Of a DNA stretch of 64,000 nucleotides, positions 1 through 10,051 are shown piece after piece. The stretch lies in the NCBI RefSeq assembly GCF_002726155.1, contig NZ_PBSH01000011.1:1-64000 (forward strand), written 5' to 3'. A model generated the notes under the pieces. It saw only the letters and a program-made list of their open reading frames with translations. It searched no databases and was not told the DNA's origin. The stretch comes from Alcanivorax sp. (lineage in GTDB: Bacteria; Pseudomonadota; Gammaproteobacteria; Pseudomonadales; Alcanivoracaceae). Position numbers and translations under genes: made by a program. Position 1 is the first letter of the stretch, and each line of letters opens with the position of its first letter.

Positions 1-921
1 CTGGATTTTATCGCCAAACAAAGCCGTTTCTGGTTGAAGAGTGAAACCATGACTTCCGCCGGTATGGTGCGGGGGCATATCGAGATTGATTTCCAGACCA
101 ACGATATCGGTGACGAGCGCATCAGTAACAGCTATGCACCACGTATCCGTCATGCTTATTTAACGTGGGACAAGTGGTTGTTCGGGCAGACCTGGTCCAC
201 GTTCTTTAATGTGAGCGCGCTACCGGAAACGCTGGATTTTGTTGGTGCAGCGGGGACGGTGTTTGAGCGTCAGCCCCAGATTCGTTATACCAGCGGCGGT
301 TTGATGCTTGCGGTTGAGAACCCGTCCACGACGCTCTATGGCGGTGCACAAAACCCCTATGACGACAATGCCATGCCGGACCTGGTGGCGCGCTATAACA
401 TTGCCGGTGATTGGGGCAATGTCAGTGTCTCTGCCATGGGGCGTGAGCTGGCCTATCAAGATACGATTGGTGGTGTGGATCAGGATGAAAGCGAGTATGG
501 CTATGGCCTGTCGCTGGCGGGCCGCATGATGCTGGGCGCCATGGACGATATTCGTTTTCAGGCGAACTATGGTAATGCGCTGGGTCGTTACACCACGCTC
601 AACGCGTTCCGCTCAGGCCAGATCGAGGCGGATGGCAGTATCGAGCTGATCGATCAATGGAGCGGTGTGCTGGCGTTGCGCCATCACTGGAGTGATCGCT
701 GGCGTTCCAACTTTGCGGTCTCAGTCAGTGAAGCGGATAACCCCGATACCGTGGCGGTGACCACCAGCAAGCGGGTGCAAAGCGCGCACGCCAACCTGAT
801 CTGGCAGGTAGCCAAGCCACTCTCTCTCGGCGGCGAGCTGATCTATGCTGACCGGGAAATCGAGAATGGGGACGACGGCAATCTCAAACGCGTGCAGTTC
901 ACCGCCAAGTATGCGTTCTGA
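1..921 (+). CDS. DcaP-like outer-membrane porin, 5' end outside window
   Basis: The frame is already open at base 1 (first visible residues L-D-F-I-A-K-Q-S-R-F-W), so the start and signal peptide lie upstream of the window; 306 residues are visible. The protein alternates short hydrophobic and aromatic strands with polar loops and ends in the Phe-terminated signature (AKYAF) used by the BAM machinery, as outer-membrane barrels do. The opening and the conserved W-D-K-W-L-F-G-Q-T-W segment resemble DcaP-type trimeric porins, which pass dicarboxylates and other small acids. An internal ATG at 49 could be mistaken for the start but has no Shine-Dalgarno sequence and would remove the first strands. 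Substrate cannot be told. It converges on ectC across a terminator. Confidence 0.7.
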   Translation: MDFIAKQSRFWLKSETMTSAGMVRGHIEIDFQTNDIGDERISNSYAPRIRHAYLTWDKWLFGQTWSTFFNVSALPETLDFVGAAGTVFERQPQIRYTSGGLMLAVENPSTTLYGGAQNPYDDNAMPDLVARYNIAGDWGNVSVSAMGRELAYQDTIGGVDQDESEYGYGLSLAGRMMLGAMDDIRFQANYGNALGRYTTLNAFRSGQIEADGSIELIDQWSGVLALRHHWSDRWRSNFAVSVSEADNPDTVAVTTSKRVQSAHANLIWQVAKPLSLGGELIYADREIENGDDGNLKRVQFTAKYAF

Positions 922-1034
922 ATAAGAGGCGCTGCACGCCACACGCAAAAGCAAGGGGGCTTCGGCGCTCCTTTTGATTGCGGGTTTGGCGTGTGGCGTG
1001 AAGCATGGTGGATGTTGCGGCCGCGAAGCGGCAC

Positions 1035-1063
1035 AAAAAAGGACGCCGAAGCGTCCTTTTTCT
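1035..1063. terminator. Bidirectional terminator between porin and ectC
   Basis: A run of six A, a stem GGACGC/GCGTCC with a CGAA tetraloop and a run of T follow the porin stop. The symmetric A and T runs let it work on both strands, which fits the convergent porin and ectC genes. Confidence 0.75.
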
Positions 1064-1107
1064 TTAGGCGTGCAGCGTGTTGCGTGCTGCATGAGACGTC
1101 TCTTGAA

Positions 1108-1506
1108 TCAATCCACATCTGCCGGATACACGCCGTTCTCGTCATGCACTTCCTTGCCACTCAGGGGCGGGGTGAAGGCACAGGCGACGACCATGTCTTC
1201 GTTTTCGCCACCGTAGAGGTAATGCTCATCGTGCTCGTCGAGCAGATAGATCGTGCCCGGGGTCAGGTCGTAGACCTTGCCGTCATCCAGGGTTTCGATC
1301 TTGCCGCTACCGGAAATCACGTAGACGGATTCCCAGTGGTTGGCGTATTTGATGTGGGTCTTGGTGCCTTTGAAGATGGTGGTGATGTTGAACGAGTGCC
1401 CCATCTTGTCTTCTTTCAGAGACAGGCGAACAGACTGCCAGTTGCCGTTTTCGGCTTTCACACAGCGGTCAGACTTCTCGGCTTCAGCCAGAGTGCGAAC
1501 GATCAT
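1108..1506 (-). CDS. ectC: L-ectoine synthase
   Basis: Cyclises N-gamma-acetyl-L-2,4-diaminobutyrate to ectoine, the last step of synthesis of this cytoplasmic compatible solute. The 132-residue protein has the usual EctC length and start ([13 protein letters not shown]) and a cupin core with [17 protein letters not shown] and the glycine-rich turn after it. The start at 1506 is chosen because AGGAG lies 7 bases upstream on the minus strand; a longer reading to 1560 adds residues that do not fit the family. It is the last gene of ectR-ectA-ectB-ectC, 93 bases after ectB, a gap long enough to hold an internal signal. No ectD (hydroxylase) or dedicated aspartokinase gene is next to it. Confidence 0.95.
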   Translation of the reverse strand: MIVRTLAEAEKSDRCVKAENGNWQSVRLSLKEDKMGHSFNITTIFKGTKTHIKYANHWESVYVISGSGKIETLDDGKVYDLTPGTIYLLDEHDEHYLYGGENEDMVVACAFTPPLSGKEVHDENGVYPADVD

Positions 1507-1599
1507 GGATAACTCCTGAGCTAAAAAATCGGGAAAGGGAGAGGAATAACGCTCCCCCATTCTCCCGAAAAAGGAGGCGGGGGAGCGTGAACCGCCGTG

Positions 1600-2940
<1,341 letters not shown>

Positions 2941-2965
2941 TTAGGGTCGCTGGTTCGGGTTGCGT

Positions 2966-3508
2966 TTACGCGTCGTCGCGATTGAACGGGCCGATACGTA
3001 GCAGGTATTCGTCGTTATGTTCGCCGGCAAAGTGAATGCGCGAATCGAACAGAATAAATTCTTCCGTGGGCATGCTGCGCTGGTAGGCGAAGCTGCGGAA
3101 CATGCCCCAGGAGGCTTCGTTGTCCGGGGTGATGGTGGTCTCAATGAACTGAACATCGGTGCTTTCTTCGCGCTCGATCAGTTCGGCCAGCATGCGCTTG
3201 GCCAAGCCCTTGCCCCGGGCTTTTTCGTGCACCGCTACCTGCCAGACAAACAGGACATTTTGCTGCTTGGGCGGGATGTAGCCGGAAATAAAGCCGACCA
3301 GGTCCCCGTCCATCTCTGCCGCCACGGAGGTGTCGGCAAAGTGGGTGCACTGCAGCAAGTTACAGTAGACGGAGTTCTCGTCCAGCGGCTTGCACTCGCT
3401 GATCAGTTTGTGAACCCGGCTACCGTCCTGGCTTTCAGGTTTACGAAAGGTGATGTCATCCGATTTGTCGGTGGATGAATCCGTTTTTTTCGCATCGTCT
3501 GCTGACAT
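2966..3508 (-). CDS. ectA: L-2,4-diaminobutyrate N-gamma-acetyltransferase
   Basis: GNAT-fold enzyme that acetylates L-2,4-diaminobutyrate with acetyl-CoA, the second step to ectoine. The 180-residue protein shows the EctA segment CTHFADTSVAAEMDGDLVGF and the acetyl-CoA loop VHEKARGKGLAKRML (R-G-K-G-L-A). The gene begins only 4 bases after the ectR stop, so the two are almost certainly co-transcribed and perhaps translationally coupled. The N-terminal 20 residues are rich in K, D and S, as in homologues from halotolerant bacteria. Confidence 0.95.
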   Translation of the reverse strand: MSADDAKKTDSSTDKSDDITFRKPESQDGSRVHKLISECKPLDENSVYCNLLQCTHFADTSVAAEMDGDLVGFISGYIPPKQQNVLFVWQVAVHEKARGKGLAKRMLAELIEREESTDVQFIETTITPDNEASWGMFRSFAYQRSMPTEEFILFDSRIHFAGEHNDEYLLRIGPFNRDDA

Positions 3509-3512
3509 GGTT

Positions 3513-4049
3513 TCACTTATGGTCCGTTTTGGAGAAAGAGTTTGCGTCCCGGCGGCTGTTCATTTCTACCGCCGGTTGCGCGCGATCAATGGCCCCCAGA
3601 TCCAGCACCGGCGAGGCGTCGATATCGCCGGCATTCATCATTGCCGCAACCCGCTGCAGGGAGCTAAGAATTAAAGATTGCTCCCAATCCTCAAGGCGGT
3701 CAAAGCGTTCGATGAATTCGTCCTGGAGCGGGGTGGGGGCCTTCTCGATGATATCCAGGCCGGCGGAGGTCAGGTGGGCATAAACACGGCGTTTATCCTG
3801 CTCGCCGCGCTTGCGTCCCAATAGATCCCGCTTTTCCAGACGGTCGAGAATGGTGGTGACGGTGGCCTGGCTCAGTGATACCTCGTTGGCCAGATCCCCC
3901 ATGGTCATCTCACCGTGCGCCGCAATCGCCTGCATGATGAGAAGCTGGGGCGATGTCAGGCCGGATACCTTGCTCAGCTTGCGTGAGTAGAGGTCCGTGG
4001 CGCGAATGATCTGTCGTAATGCGATTAGCACGTCTTCGTGTCTGGCCAT
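3513..4049 (-). CDS. ectR: MarR-family regulator of the ectoine operon (EctR-like)
   Basis: Winged-helix MarR protein, about 178 residues, with the recognition region MGDLANEVSLSQATVTTILD and the wing RKRGEQDKRRVYAHLT. EctR-type proteins repress ectABC and release it under osmotic stress; here the gene is the first of the operon, so the regulator would be made along with the enzymes it controls. In methylotrophs ectR is usually separate or divergent, so the order ectR-A-B-C is notable. Start 4049 (MARHEDVLIALRQ) is preferred; an upstream ATG at 4097 is also possible. A reading to 4217 is excluded because it would begin upstream of the promoter at 4189-4217. The C-terminal tail after the helices is long and polar. 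Confidence 0.85.
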   Translation of the reverse strand: MARHEDVLIALRQIIRATDLYSRKLSKVSGLTSPQLLIMQAIAAHGEMTMGDLANEVSLSQATVTTILDRLEKRDLLGRKRGEQDKRRVYAHLTSAGLDIIEKAPTPLQDEFIERFDRLEDWEQSLILSSLQRVAAMMNAGDIDASPVLDLGAIDRAQPAVEMNSRRDANSFSKTDHK

Positions 4050-4091
4050 TGCCGAAAATTCTCTTGATAACAAAGTAATGTGACCGAAATT

Positions 4092-4106
4092 AGACATGGT
4101 TTGTCT
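4092..4106. promoter_or_regulatory. Inverted repeat in the ectR leader
   Basis: AGACA-TGGTT-TGTCT is a perfect 5-base inverted repeat between the promoter and the ectR start. MarR proteins bind such dyads, so it could be a second operator, but five-base arms also occur by chance. Confidence 0.3.
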
Positions 4107-4187
4107 GCAATCACCTTTGAGATGTAAAGATTCTATCTCCATCAAAACAGGGCAATGGCGAGTAATCCCTTGCGATAAGTGGTAGGC

Positions 4188-4217
4188 TATCTTAGAGATA
4201 AAACATTTAGATGTCAA
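4188..4217 (-). promoter_or_regulatory. Sigma-70 promoter of ectRABC with operator-like palindrome
   Basis: On the minus strand a perfect TTGACA (4212-4217) is followed after exactly 17 bases by TAAGAT (4189-4194), a four-of-six match to the -10 consensus. The -10 lies inside the perfect palindrome TATCT-TAG-AGATA (4188-4200), which is where a MarR repressor would block RNA polymerase. Transcription would start near 4182, giving a leader of about 130 bases to the preferred ectR start. Confidence 0.7.
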
Positions 4218-4406
4218 AATAAATACCGGGCGGTGACGGTGTCATGACCGGCTATATCGTCTGCATTCCTTGCTCTGCGGGGGTTTACGACCTGCCAGGG
4301 TGAAAGGCTCGCAGTTTCGACAATCGCACATGTTTTGTGTCACAAAGGACTTCTCCAGTTCCCGAATCCGGGGCCGTTTTTCGTCGTCGTGTTTATAGGC
4401 GTTGCC

Positions 4407-4991
4407 ATGATGATTGATTCCTTTCTTCTCGTACTTTCCTGGCTGGACCGCACTTTGGGCGTGATTGAGCGCGTCATTATCGGTGGCTGCATTCTGGCCA
4501 TGGCTCTGCTGATGAGTGGCCATGTGGTGGGGCAGACCCTGTTTGATGAGGGGATTCCCGGCACCTATGAAGTGGTGAAAATGCTGATCGTGATACTGAC
4601 TTTCGTGGGGCTGGGCTACGCGGCCCGCCATGCCCGTCACATTCGCATGTCTGCTATCTATGAGCAGCTCAATGGCAAGGCGCGCAAGGGGCTGCAGATG
4701 CTGATTTGCCTGGGCACGGCGGTGTTGATGTTTTATTTCGCCTGGAAATCCGGTCAGTACGTCTTTGATATTCAGGAGCGCGGCCGGGTGAGTGCATCAC
4801 TGCAGGTGCCCATGTGGCTGGTCTACCTGTCGCTGCCCGCAGGATTCAGCATGGCCGGCATCCAGTACCTGCTGACTTTTACCCGCAATGCGGTATCAAA
4901 GGGTGTCTGGCGGTCGTTCAACGAAGAGGAAAGCTATGAAGCGGTGCCGCTGGAAGCGGCGGCTGTGGATGATCAGGATGGCCAGCGCTGA
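4407..4991 (+). CDS. TRAP transporter small permease (DctQ/TeaB-like)
   Basis: Four-helix inner-membrane subunit of a tripartite ATP-independent periplasmic transporter. The 194 residues show four hydrophobic stretches (around residues 20-42, 55-72, 95-114 and 134-155) and the family's charged loop GYAARHARHIRMSAIYEQL after the second helix. The ATG at 4407 (MMIDSFLLVLSW) is preferred because it begins just before the first helix; its Shine-Dalgarno sequence is weak, and an upstream GTG at 4335 would add a hydrophobic leader not seen in the family. The large permease follows 24 bases downstream. Its position beside ectABC suggests a compatible-solute importer like Halomonas TeaABC; that is inference. 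Confidence 0.88.
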   Translation: MMIDSFLLVLSWLDRTLGVIERVIIGGCILAMALLMSGHVVGQTLFDEGIPGTYEVVKMLIVILTFVGLGYAARHARHIRMSAIYEQLNGKARKGLQMLICLGTAVLMFYFAWKSGQYVFDIQERGRVSASLQVPMWLVYLSLPAGFSMAGIQYLLTFTRNAVSKGVWRSFNEEESYEAVPLEAAAVDDQDGQR

Positions 4992-5015
4992 TGCGTAGCC
5001 GTTTTTTTGCTGTGA

Positions 5016-6323
5016 GTGCTGCTGAATGAGGGGGTTGTCGCTGTGTTAATCATTCTGGCTGTGATCATGCTGGTGTTGCTGATGATGGGGTATCCCATGA
5101 TGGTGCCGCTGGCGGTGGGGACATTATTCATGATGTTCACCGGGCTGACTTTCTTCGGCCCGGACCAGGCCATCACCTGGATGGTCAATGGGGTGGGTAG
5201 CTGGGTGCTGGCGGCGGTGCCCATGTTTATCTTTGCGGCGGACATCCTTACCAAGGGGCATACTGCCAACCGCTTGCTGGATCTGGTGGATGCCTTTACT
5301 CGGCACCTGCGTGGCGGTTTGCCGATTACCACGGCGGCGTCCTGCGCCGTGTTCGGTGCCGTGTCCGGTTCCACCCAGGCTACGGTGGTGGCCATGGGCG
5401 GGCCCATGCGCCCGCGCCTGCTGGCCAAGGGCTATTCCGACAGCTTTGCACTGGCATTGATTATCAATGCCAGTGATATCGCATTGCTGATTCCGCCCAG
5501 TATTGGCTTTATCGTTTATGGCGTGGTGATGAAGACCTCCATTGGCGACTTGTTCCTGGCGGGTATTCTGCCTGGCTTGCTGGTGCTGTTGATGTTCTCC
5601 GTTTATTGCTGGATTGGCGCCAGGCTCAAAGGTATTGAGCCGGAGGAGCGGGCCAGTTGGGGAGTGCGTTTCAAGGCCATGCGGGGGGCGATCTTGCCAC
5701 TGGGGTTCCCGATTCTGGTGGTCGGCGGCATTTATGGCGGGTTGTTCAGTGCGGTGGAGGCGTCGGCCATCGCGGTGGCCTATGCCTTGCTGCTGGAAGT
5801 GGTGATTTTCCGCAAGGTCAGCGTGAAGGACCTGGGAGGGCTGGCGTTGTCCTCCGGGATGATCACCGCTGTGGTCTTTATTCTGGTGGCCATTGGTGCG
5901 GCGTTTTCTCACACCCTGGGGACTGCCGGAATTCCCGAGAAGCTGCTGGGGCCGGCCATTGAATCCATTGGCCAGAATCAGGTGGCGGCGCTGGCGTTGA
6001 TCGCCGTGGCATTCTTTATTGGCTGCATGTTCGTGGACCCCATCGTGGTGATCCTGATTCTGGTGCCGATCTTCAAGCCATTGATCGAATCCGCCAACCT
6101 GGACCCGATCCACGTGGGTGTTATTGTTACCTTGCAGGCGGCCATCGGCTCGGCCACGCCGCCGTTCGGGTGCGATATTTTCACCGCCATCGCGGTATTC
6201 CGTCGCCCCTATCTGGAGGTGATACGCGGTACGCCGCCGTTTATCTTCATGTTGCTGATAGCGACCTTCATTCTGATTCTGTTCCCGCAGTTGTCACTGT
6301 GGTTACCGGCACTGGGCGGCTGA
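5016..6323 (+). CDS. TRAP transporter large permease (DctM/TeaC-like)
   Basis: Integral membrane protein that moves the substrate with sodium from the DctP-type binding protein. At 435 residues it has the usual DctM length, 11-12 hydrophobic segments and family motifs such as GSTQATVVAMGGPMRPRL and TPPFGCDIFTAIAVF. GTG at 5016 is used; a second GTG at 5043 is possible and would remove nine residues. It lies 24 bases after the small permease and converges on the binding-protein gene, which is on the other strand, so the three components are not one transcript. Confidence 0.92.
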   Translation: MLLNEGVVAVLIILAVIMLVLLMMGYPMMVPLAVGTLFMMFTGLTFFGPDQAITWMVNGVGSWVLAAVPMFIFAADILTKGHTANRLLDLVDAFTRHLRGGLPITTAASCAVFGAVSGSTQATVVAMGGPMRPRLLAKGYSDSFALALIINASDIALLIPPSIGFIVYGVVMKTSIGDLFLAGILPGLLVLLMFSVYCWIGARLKGIEPEERASWGVRFKAMRGAILPLGFPILVVGGIYGGLFSAVEASAIAVAYALLLEVVIFRKVSVKDLGGLALSSGMITAVVFILVAIGAAFSHTLGTAGIPEKLLGPAIESIGQNQVAALALIAVAFFIGCMFVDPIVVILILVPIFKPLIESANLDPIHVGVIVTLQAAIGSATPPFGCDIFTAIAVFRRPYLEVIRGTPPFIFMLLIATFILILFPQLSLWLPALGG

Positions 6324-6371
6324 TTAGCTGTTAGCAGCCTGCGTGCCCCTATTGTGGCCGCAGAGCGGCAC

Positions 6372-6403
6372 AAAAAAAGCCCGGCCAACAGGCCGGGCTT
6401 TTT
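6372..6403. terminator. Bidirectional terminator between dctM and dctP
   Basis: A run of seven A, a perfect nine-base stem AGCCCGGCC/GGCCGGGCT with an AACA loop, then a T run. Its symmetry fits the convergent genes on each side. Confidence 0.85.
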
Positions 6404-6424
6404 CATTTTCGGCTACCGGGGGAA

Positions 6425-7447
6425 TTACTGTCCCTTGGCGGCCTCGTCGAAGGCGGACAGCAGGGCATTGAGTGATTGCTCACCCCGTGCGCCCACTTCA
6501 TCAATGTAGATCTGACGTACCGGTTTGGCCTTCTTGCGGAAGGCATCACGCTGGGCCTCAGTCAGTTCAACAATATTGATGTCGCTCTTCTTCTTGATGG
6601 TCTCCAGCCGTTCTTCGTTGTACTGGGTCTGGATATCATGACCTTCACGCACCAGGGTCTTGGTGATGTTGTCGATCATTTTTTGCTGGTCCGCAGACAG
6701 GCCGTCGTACCAGTCGGCGTTACCGATCAGGGTGGCCACGAACTGGGACTGCTGCGCAAAGATCATGTAGTCCTGTACTTCGTAGAACGCCATTTCCTCG
6801 TGGGCAAACACCGGCTGGATGTTACCTTCCGCCTGACCTTGCTGCAGCGCGCTGTACAGCTCGCCGTAGGCAATAGAGGTGGGGGAGGCGCCATAGGCCT
6901 TGTAGGTGGCCCGCAGCAGGCTGTTGTCCATCACGCGGATGCCCAGGTTTTCGATGTCATCCGGGGTGTTGATGGCCTTGTTGGTGGTCCACACCTGATA
7001 GCCTTCCGGCAATGCCGCCAGCGGCACCAGGCTGCGCTTGCGGAACGATTCCTGCCACGCCTTGCTCTTCAGGAAGGTGTCGCTGTTCAGGCCTTGTGCG
7101 GTTACCCATTGATCGCTGGGCATGATGTAGTTCAGGTTGAGCAGCTGGCTTTCCGGTACGGTGCCGCCCAGGGCGCCGGAACCGAAACCAAGCTGAATGG
7201 CGCCGCCCTGAATCGCGTCGTATAACGCGGAGTAGCTGGAGCCCCATTTGCCATAGGGAAGAAGCTGAACATCAATCTCCCCGTCACTTTTTTCTTCCAC
7301 CAGCGCTTTGAAACGTTCGGCGTAACTGTGCTGAACACTGCCTTCAATTTCCTCCAGGCCGAAACGCCAGGTGTCAGCGTTAACGGTGGTGGTCGTGGCG
7401 GCAAGAAAGCCAAAAGTAGCGGCGCAAATAAATCGATTAAGTCGCAT
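6425..7447 (-). CDS. TRAP transporter substrate-binding protein (DctP/TeaA-like)
   Basis: Periplasmic solute receptor of a TRAP system, 340 residues with an N-terminal signal peptide (MRLNRFICAATFGFLAATTT, cut after V-N-A). Start 7447 is supported by an AAGG-rich Shine-Dalgarno sequence; the frame extends upstream to 7483 without one. Conserved DctP features include the arginine in GIRVMDNSLLRATYKAYGAS, expected to bind a substrate carboxylate, and the helix around YGELYSALQQGQAEG. The mature start A-D-T-W-R-F and the D-N-S-L-L-R-A-T-Y-K-A-Y-G-A-S-P-T segment resemble what I recall of Halomonas TeaA, the ectoine receptor, so with ectABC nearby ectoine is the best substrate guess. Confidence 0.85.
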   Translation of the reverse strand: MRLNRFICAATFGFLAATTTTVNADTWRFGLEEIEGSVQHSYAERFKALVEEKSDGEIDVQLLPYGKWGSSYSALYDAIQGGAIQLGFGSGALGGTVPESQLLNLNYIMPSDQWVTAQGLNSDTFLKSKAWQESFRKRSLVPLAALPEGYQVWTTNKAINTPDDIENLGIRVMDNSLLRATYKAYGASPTSIAYGELYSALQQGQAEGNIQPVFAHEEMAFYEVQDYMIFAQQSQFVATLIGNADWYDGLSADQQKMIDNITKTLVREGHDIQTQYNEERLETIKKKSDINIVELTEAQRDAFRKKAKPVRQIYIDEVGARGEQSLNALLSAFDEAAKGQ

Positions 7448-7643
7448 GCCTTTACCTTGATATTGCTTGTGGGTGGCATTCACTACATTGCATCGGGGTC
7501 AGGCTGTCAAGGGAGCAGCCTGCAACGCTGGTACCTCGGCAGGCTTGATGCGACCATAGGCAATGTTTCCCGGTGTGTTCCCGTCTGTGCGAGTTTTCCT
7601 GGCGGGAAAGGCACAGGCAAAAGGCGATTGAGAGGGCAAGGCA

Positions 7644-8555
7644 TTGATCAGACACATTCTGCGTACCGGTCTATTGGGCATGTTGTTAGCGCTGGCTGGC
7701 AGTCTCTGGGCAGAACAGGAGCCCGCTTCGCCTGAACAAGCGCCAAGAGCGGAGGCCCAGAGCGAGATCGAAAAAGGGCCGGTGATTTCCCAGTTCCGGG
7801 AAAACTGGATCCTCGGTGAGCTGCGTTCCCTGCGCCAGGACATGATGGAATACCGCAACCAGATGAACCTGCTGGTCACCGACCGGGAGCTGGAAGTGGC
7901 GGACAAGGCCATGGGGTACGCCACCAACACGGTCACCTACTTCTTCTACCTGATCGCCGGCGCCGCCTCGATTCTCGCGCTGGTCGGTTGGTCCACCATT
8001 CGTGACCTGAAGGACAACGTGCGGGTATACGCGGAAAAGGAAATGGCTCGCCTCACCAGCGAGTATGAGTCCCGTTTGGCCGATCTGGAGCGTGAGCTGC
8101 GCCGCAAATCCCTGTCCATTGCCGAGAACCAGGAAGAAATCGAGCGCACCAACGACATTCACAGCCTGTGGCTCAAGGCCACCAAGGAGCCCAGCGCTCA
8201 GGCCAAGATCGAACTCTATGACCGGATTCTGGAATTGCGCCCGGATGATCCGGAAGCGCTGGCCTGGAAGGCCGATGCCGCTCTGGAGCTGGGCGAGCAG
8301 CGCTGGGCGCTGAGCCTGTGCGACCGGGTGCTGGAAGTGGACGAGGAGAACTCCCATGCCCTGTACCAGCGGGCCTGCGCCTGGTCCGGGTTGGGAGAAA
8401 TCGAGAACGCCCTGACCGACCTGGCCGCCGCCATTCAGACCTCAGAAACATTGCGTCGCCACGCCCGTAGCGAAGAAATGTTCGAGCCCCTGCGCGAGCT
8501 GCCTCGCTTCCTGGAATTGGTCGGAAGCGACGAAGATTCGGGCTTTTCTGCCTGA
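7644..8555 (+). CDS. Exported, membrane-anchored TPR protein
   Basis: 303 residues starting at TTG 7644 with AGAGGG six bases upstream. A signal peptide (to about residue 23) is followed by an acidic linker, a hydrophobic segment near residues 97-116 (VTYFFYLIAGAASILALVGW), a charged coiled coil (about 125-170: E-K-E-M-A-R-L-T-S-E-Y-E-S-R-L) and at least two TPR units (about 175-270, e.g. IELYDRILELRPDDPEALAW). Such proteins usually scaffold envelope complexes. No neighbour suggests a partner: the TRAP receptor is divergent and folE2 is about 175 bases downstream. Function unknown. Confidence 0.75.
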   Translation: MIRHILRTGLLGMLLALAGSLWAEQEPASPEQAPRAEAQSEIEKGPVISQFRENWILGELRSLRQDMMEYRNQMNLLVTDRELEVADKAMGYATNTVTYFFYLIAGAASILALVGWSTIRDLKDNVRVYAEKEMARLTSEYESRLADLERELRRKSLSIAENQEEIERTNDIHSLWLKATKEPSAQAKIELYDRILELRPDDPEALAWKADAALELGEQRWALSLCDRVLEVDEENSHALYQRACAWSGLGEIENALTDLAAAIQTSETLRRHARSEEMFEPLRELPRFLELVGSDEDSGFSA

Positions 8556-8660
8556 TAGTCCCTTTCTGTTGCGGTTATAGCGAAACCTGCGCCCGTAAAT
8601 GGTCAATTTGCGGGACAGTTTCTGCTAGACTTGCCCCCCTTGTATGAGCGGGCGATGACG

Positions 8661-8708
8661 AACGGATTACCGTTTCGTTCACCTGGGCAGCCTTATCCTG
8701 GCTGTTTT
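8661..8708 (+). promoter_or_regulatory. Two inverted repeats in the folE2 leader
   Basis: AACGG-ATTA-CCGTT (8661-8674) is a perfect inverted repeat. Fifteen bases on, CAGCC-TTATCCT-GGCTG-TTTT (8688-8708) has the form of a short attenuator. Neither resembles the usual Zur palindrome. They could be an operator and a leader hairpin for folE2, but the arms are short. Confidence 0.25.
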
Positions 8709-8730
8709 CAGTGCCCCTATGGAGAATCCC

Positions 8731-9690
8731 ATGACTCGTGACAACGGTGCCGGTAGCACCAAACAGATGCCGGATGTGGCGTCCAACTCCATGGTGGATC
8801 ATATCCACACGACCCTGGATTGGGTGGGCATGAGTGAGATCCACTTGCCAGCCCGCGTCAGCGATACCCTGGCAGGCGAGCGCCCGGTGAGCACCTCTAT
8901 TCAGGCCTATGTGAACCTGGCCAATGCGGATGCCAAGGGCATTCACATGTCGCGCCTGTTCCTGATGCTGGAAGAAACCTTTGGTGATCACTCGGTCAGT
9001 GCCGGCTCCATCGAGCAACTGCTGCGTAACTTCCTGCAGACCCATGAAGGCCTCAGTACCCGTGGCTTCGTGCAGCTCGACTTTGAATATTCCATGCGCC
9101 GTGCGGCACTGAAGAGCAGCTATTCCGGCTGGAAAAGCTACCCGGTAAGCATCAAGGGCACCCTGTGCGAAGACGGCATGCGTATCGAGCTGTCGGTGGA
9201 AGTGCCGTACTCGTCCACCTGCCCCTGCTCGGCGGCGTTGTCCCGCCAGCTGATTCAGGAGCAGTTCCGCAAGGACTTCGCTGAAGGCAAAGTGGATGCG
9301 GACGCGGTGTTCGAATGGCTGGGCACGGAAGAGGGCGTACTGGCCACTCCGCACAGCCAGCGTTCCATCGCTCAAGTGCGCGTGCTGCTGGATCACACCG
9401 AAGGCGATGCCTTCCCGATCACGGCGCTGATTGATTCCATTGAAGGGGCCCTGAAAACCCCGGTACAAACGGCAGTGAAGCGTGTGGACGAACAGGAATT
9501 TGCGCTGTTGAACGGGCAAAACCTGATGTTCTGTGAAGATGCGGCCCGCCGCCTGAAGACCGCGCTGGACCCGCAGTCCTGCTACAAGGATTTCTGGTTG
9601 CGTGTGAACCACCTGGAAAGCCTGCACGCCCACAACGCGGTGGCGATTGTGACCAAGGAAGTAGATGGTGGATACCTGCCGATTCCTTGA
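8731..9690 (+). CDS. folE2: GTP cyclohydrolase FolE2 (type IB)
   Basis: Converts GTP to 7,8-dihydroneopterin triphosphate, the first step of folate (and queuosine) synthesis. FolE2 enzymes do not need zinc, unlike FolE, and are often used when zinc is scarce. The 319 residues fit the COG1469 family; conserved pieces are the active-site cysteine region [17 protein letters not shown] near the N-terminus and the LESLHAHNA end. ATG 8731 is chosen over ATG 8719 because GGAG (8721-8724) sits 6 bases before 8731, while 8719 has no Shine-Dalgarno sequence. Whether the genome also has folE decides if this is a back-up copy. Confidence 0.93.
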   Translation: MTRDNGAGSTKQMPDVASNSMVDHIHTTLDWVGMSEIHLPARVSDTLAGERPVSTSIQAYVNLANADAKGIHMSRLFLMLEETFGDHSVSAGSIEQLLRNFLQTHEGLSTRGFVQLDFEYSMRRAALKSSYSGWKSYPVSIKGTLCEDGMRIELSVEVPYSSTCPCSAALSRQLIQEQFRKDFAEGKVDADAVFEWLGTEEGVLATPHSQRSIAQVRVLLDHTEGDAFPITALIDSIEGALKTPVQTAVKRVDEQEFALLNGQNLMFCEDAARRLKTALDPQSCYKDFWLRVNHLESLHAHNAVAIVTKEVDGGYLPIP

Positions 9691-9773
9691 TTGAGAGACG
9701 CTGCACGTAACATGCTTCATGCAGCACGCAAAGAAAGATTTCGCGTAGCGGTCATCGTTATCGCGGATAATTC

Positions 9774-9813
9774 AAAAAAGCCCTCTTCCTTTTGTCGGGA
9801 AGGGGGCTTTTTT
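9774..9813. terminator. Strong terminator after folE2
   Basis: An A run, then a GC-rich stem of about ten base pairs (GCCCTCTTCC against GGGAAGGGGGC, with one mismatch) and six T. It lies in the 360-base gap between folE2 and the LuxR-type gene. The rest of that gap holds a copy of the CGTGCAGC/GCTGCACG repeat (9697-9732) and no gene that I can see. Confidence 0.8.
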
Positions 9814-10051
9814 GTGGTTGCAGGTACAGGCCTGACGCCTAACGCCCGGAGCCTGACGCAGTAGCTACACCCTGCTTGTCTTCTTCGCTACGCGGCTACG
9901 ACATTGCACCCACGTCCAAGTGAAATGCGAACCCGGTACGCGTATGCCGTGCCGCTATCCGCTAAATTGCCTATTAAAGAAACACCCAGAGTGCGCGCGG
10001 GAATGTGCTAACTCACTGAAAAATAATAAAAAACGCCAGGAAGCGATTGCT

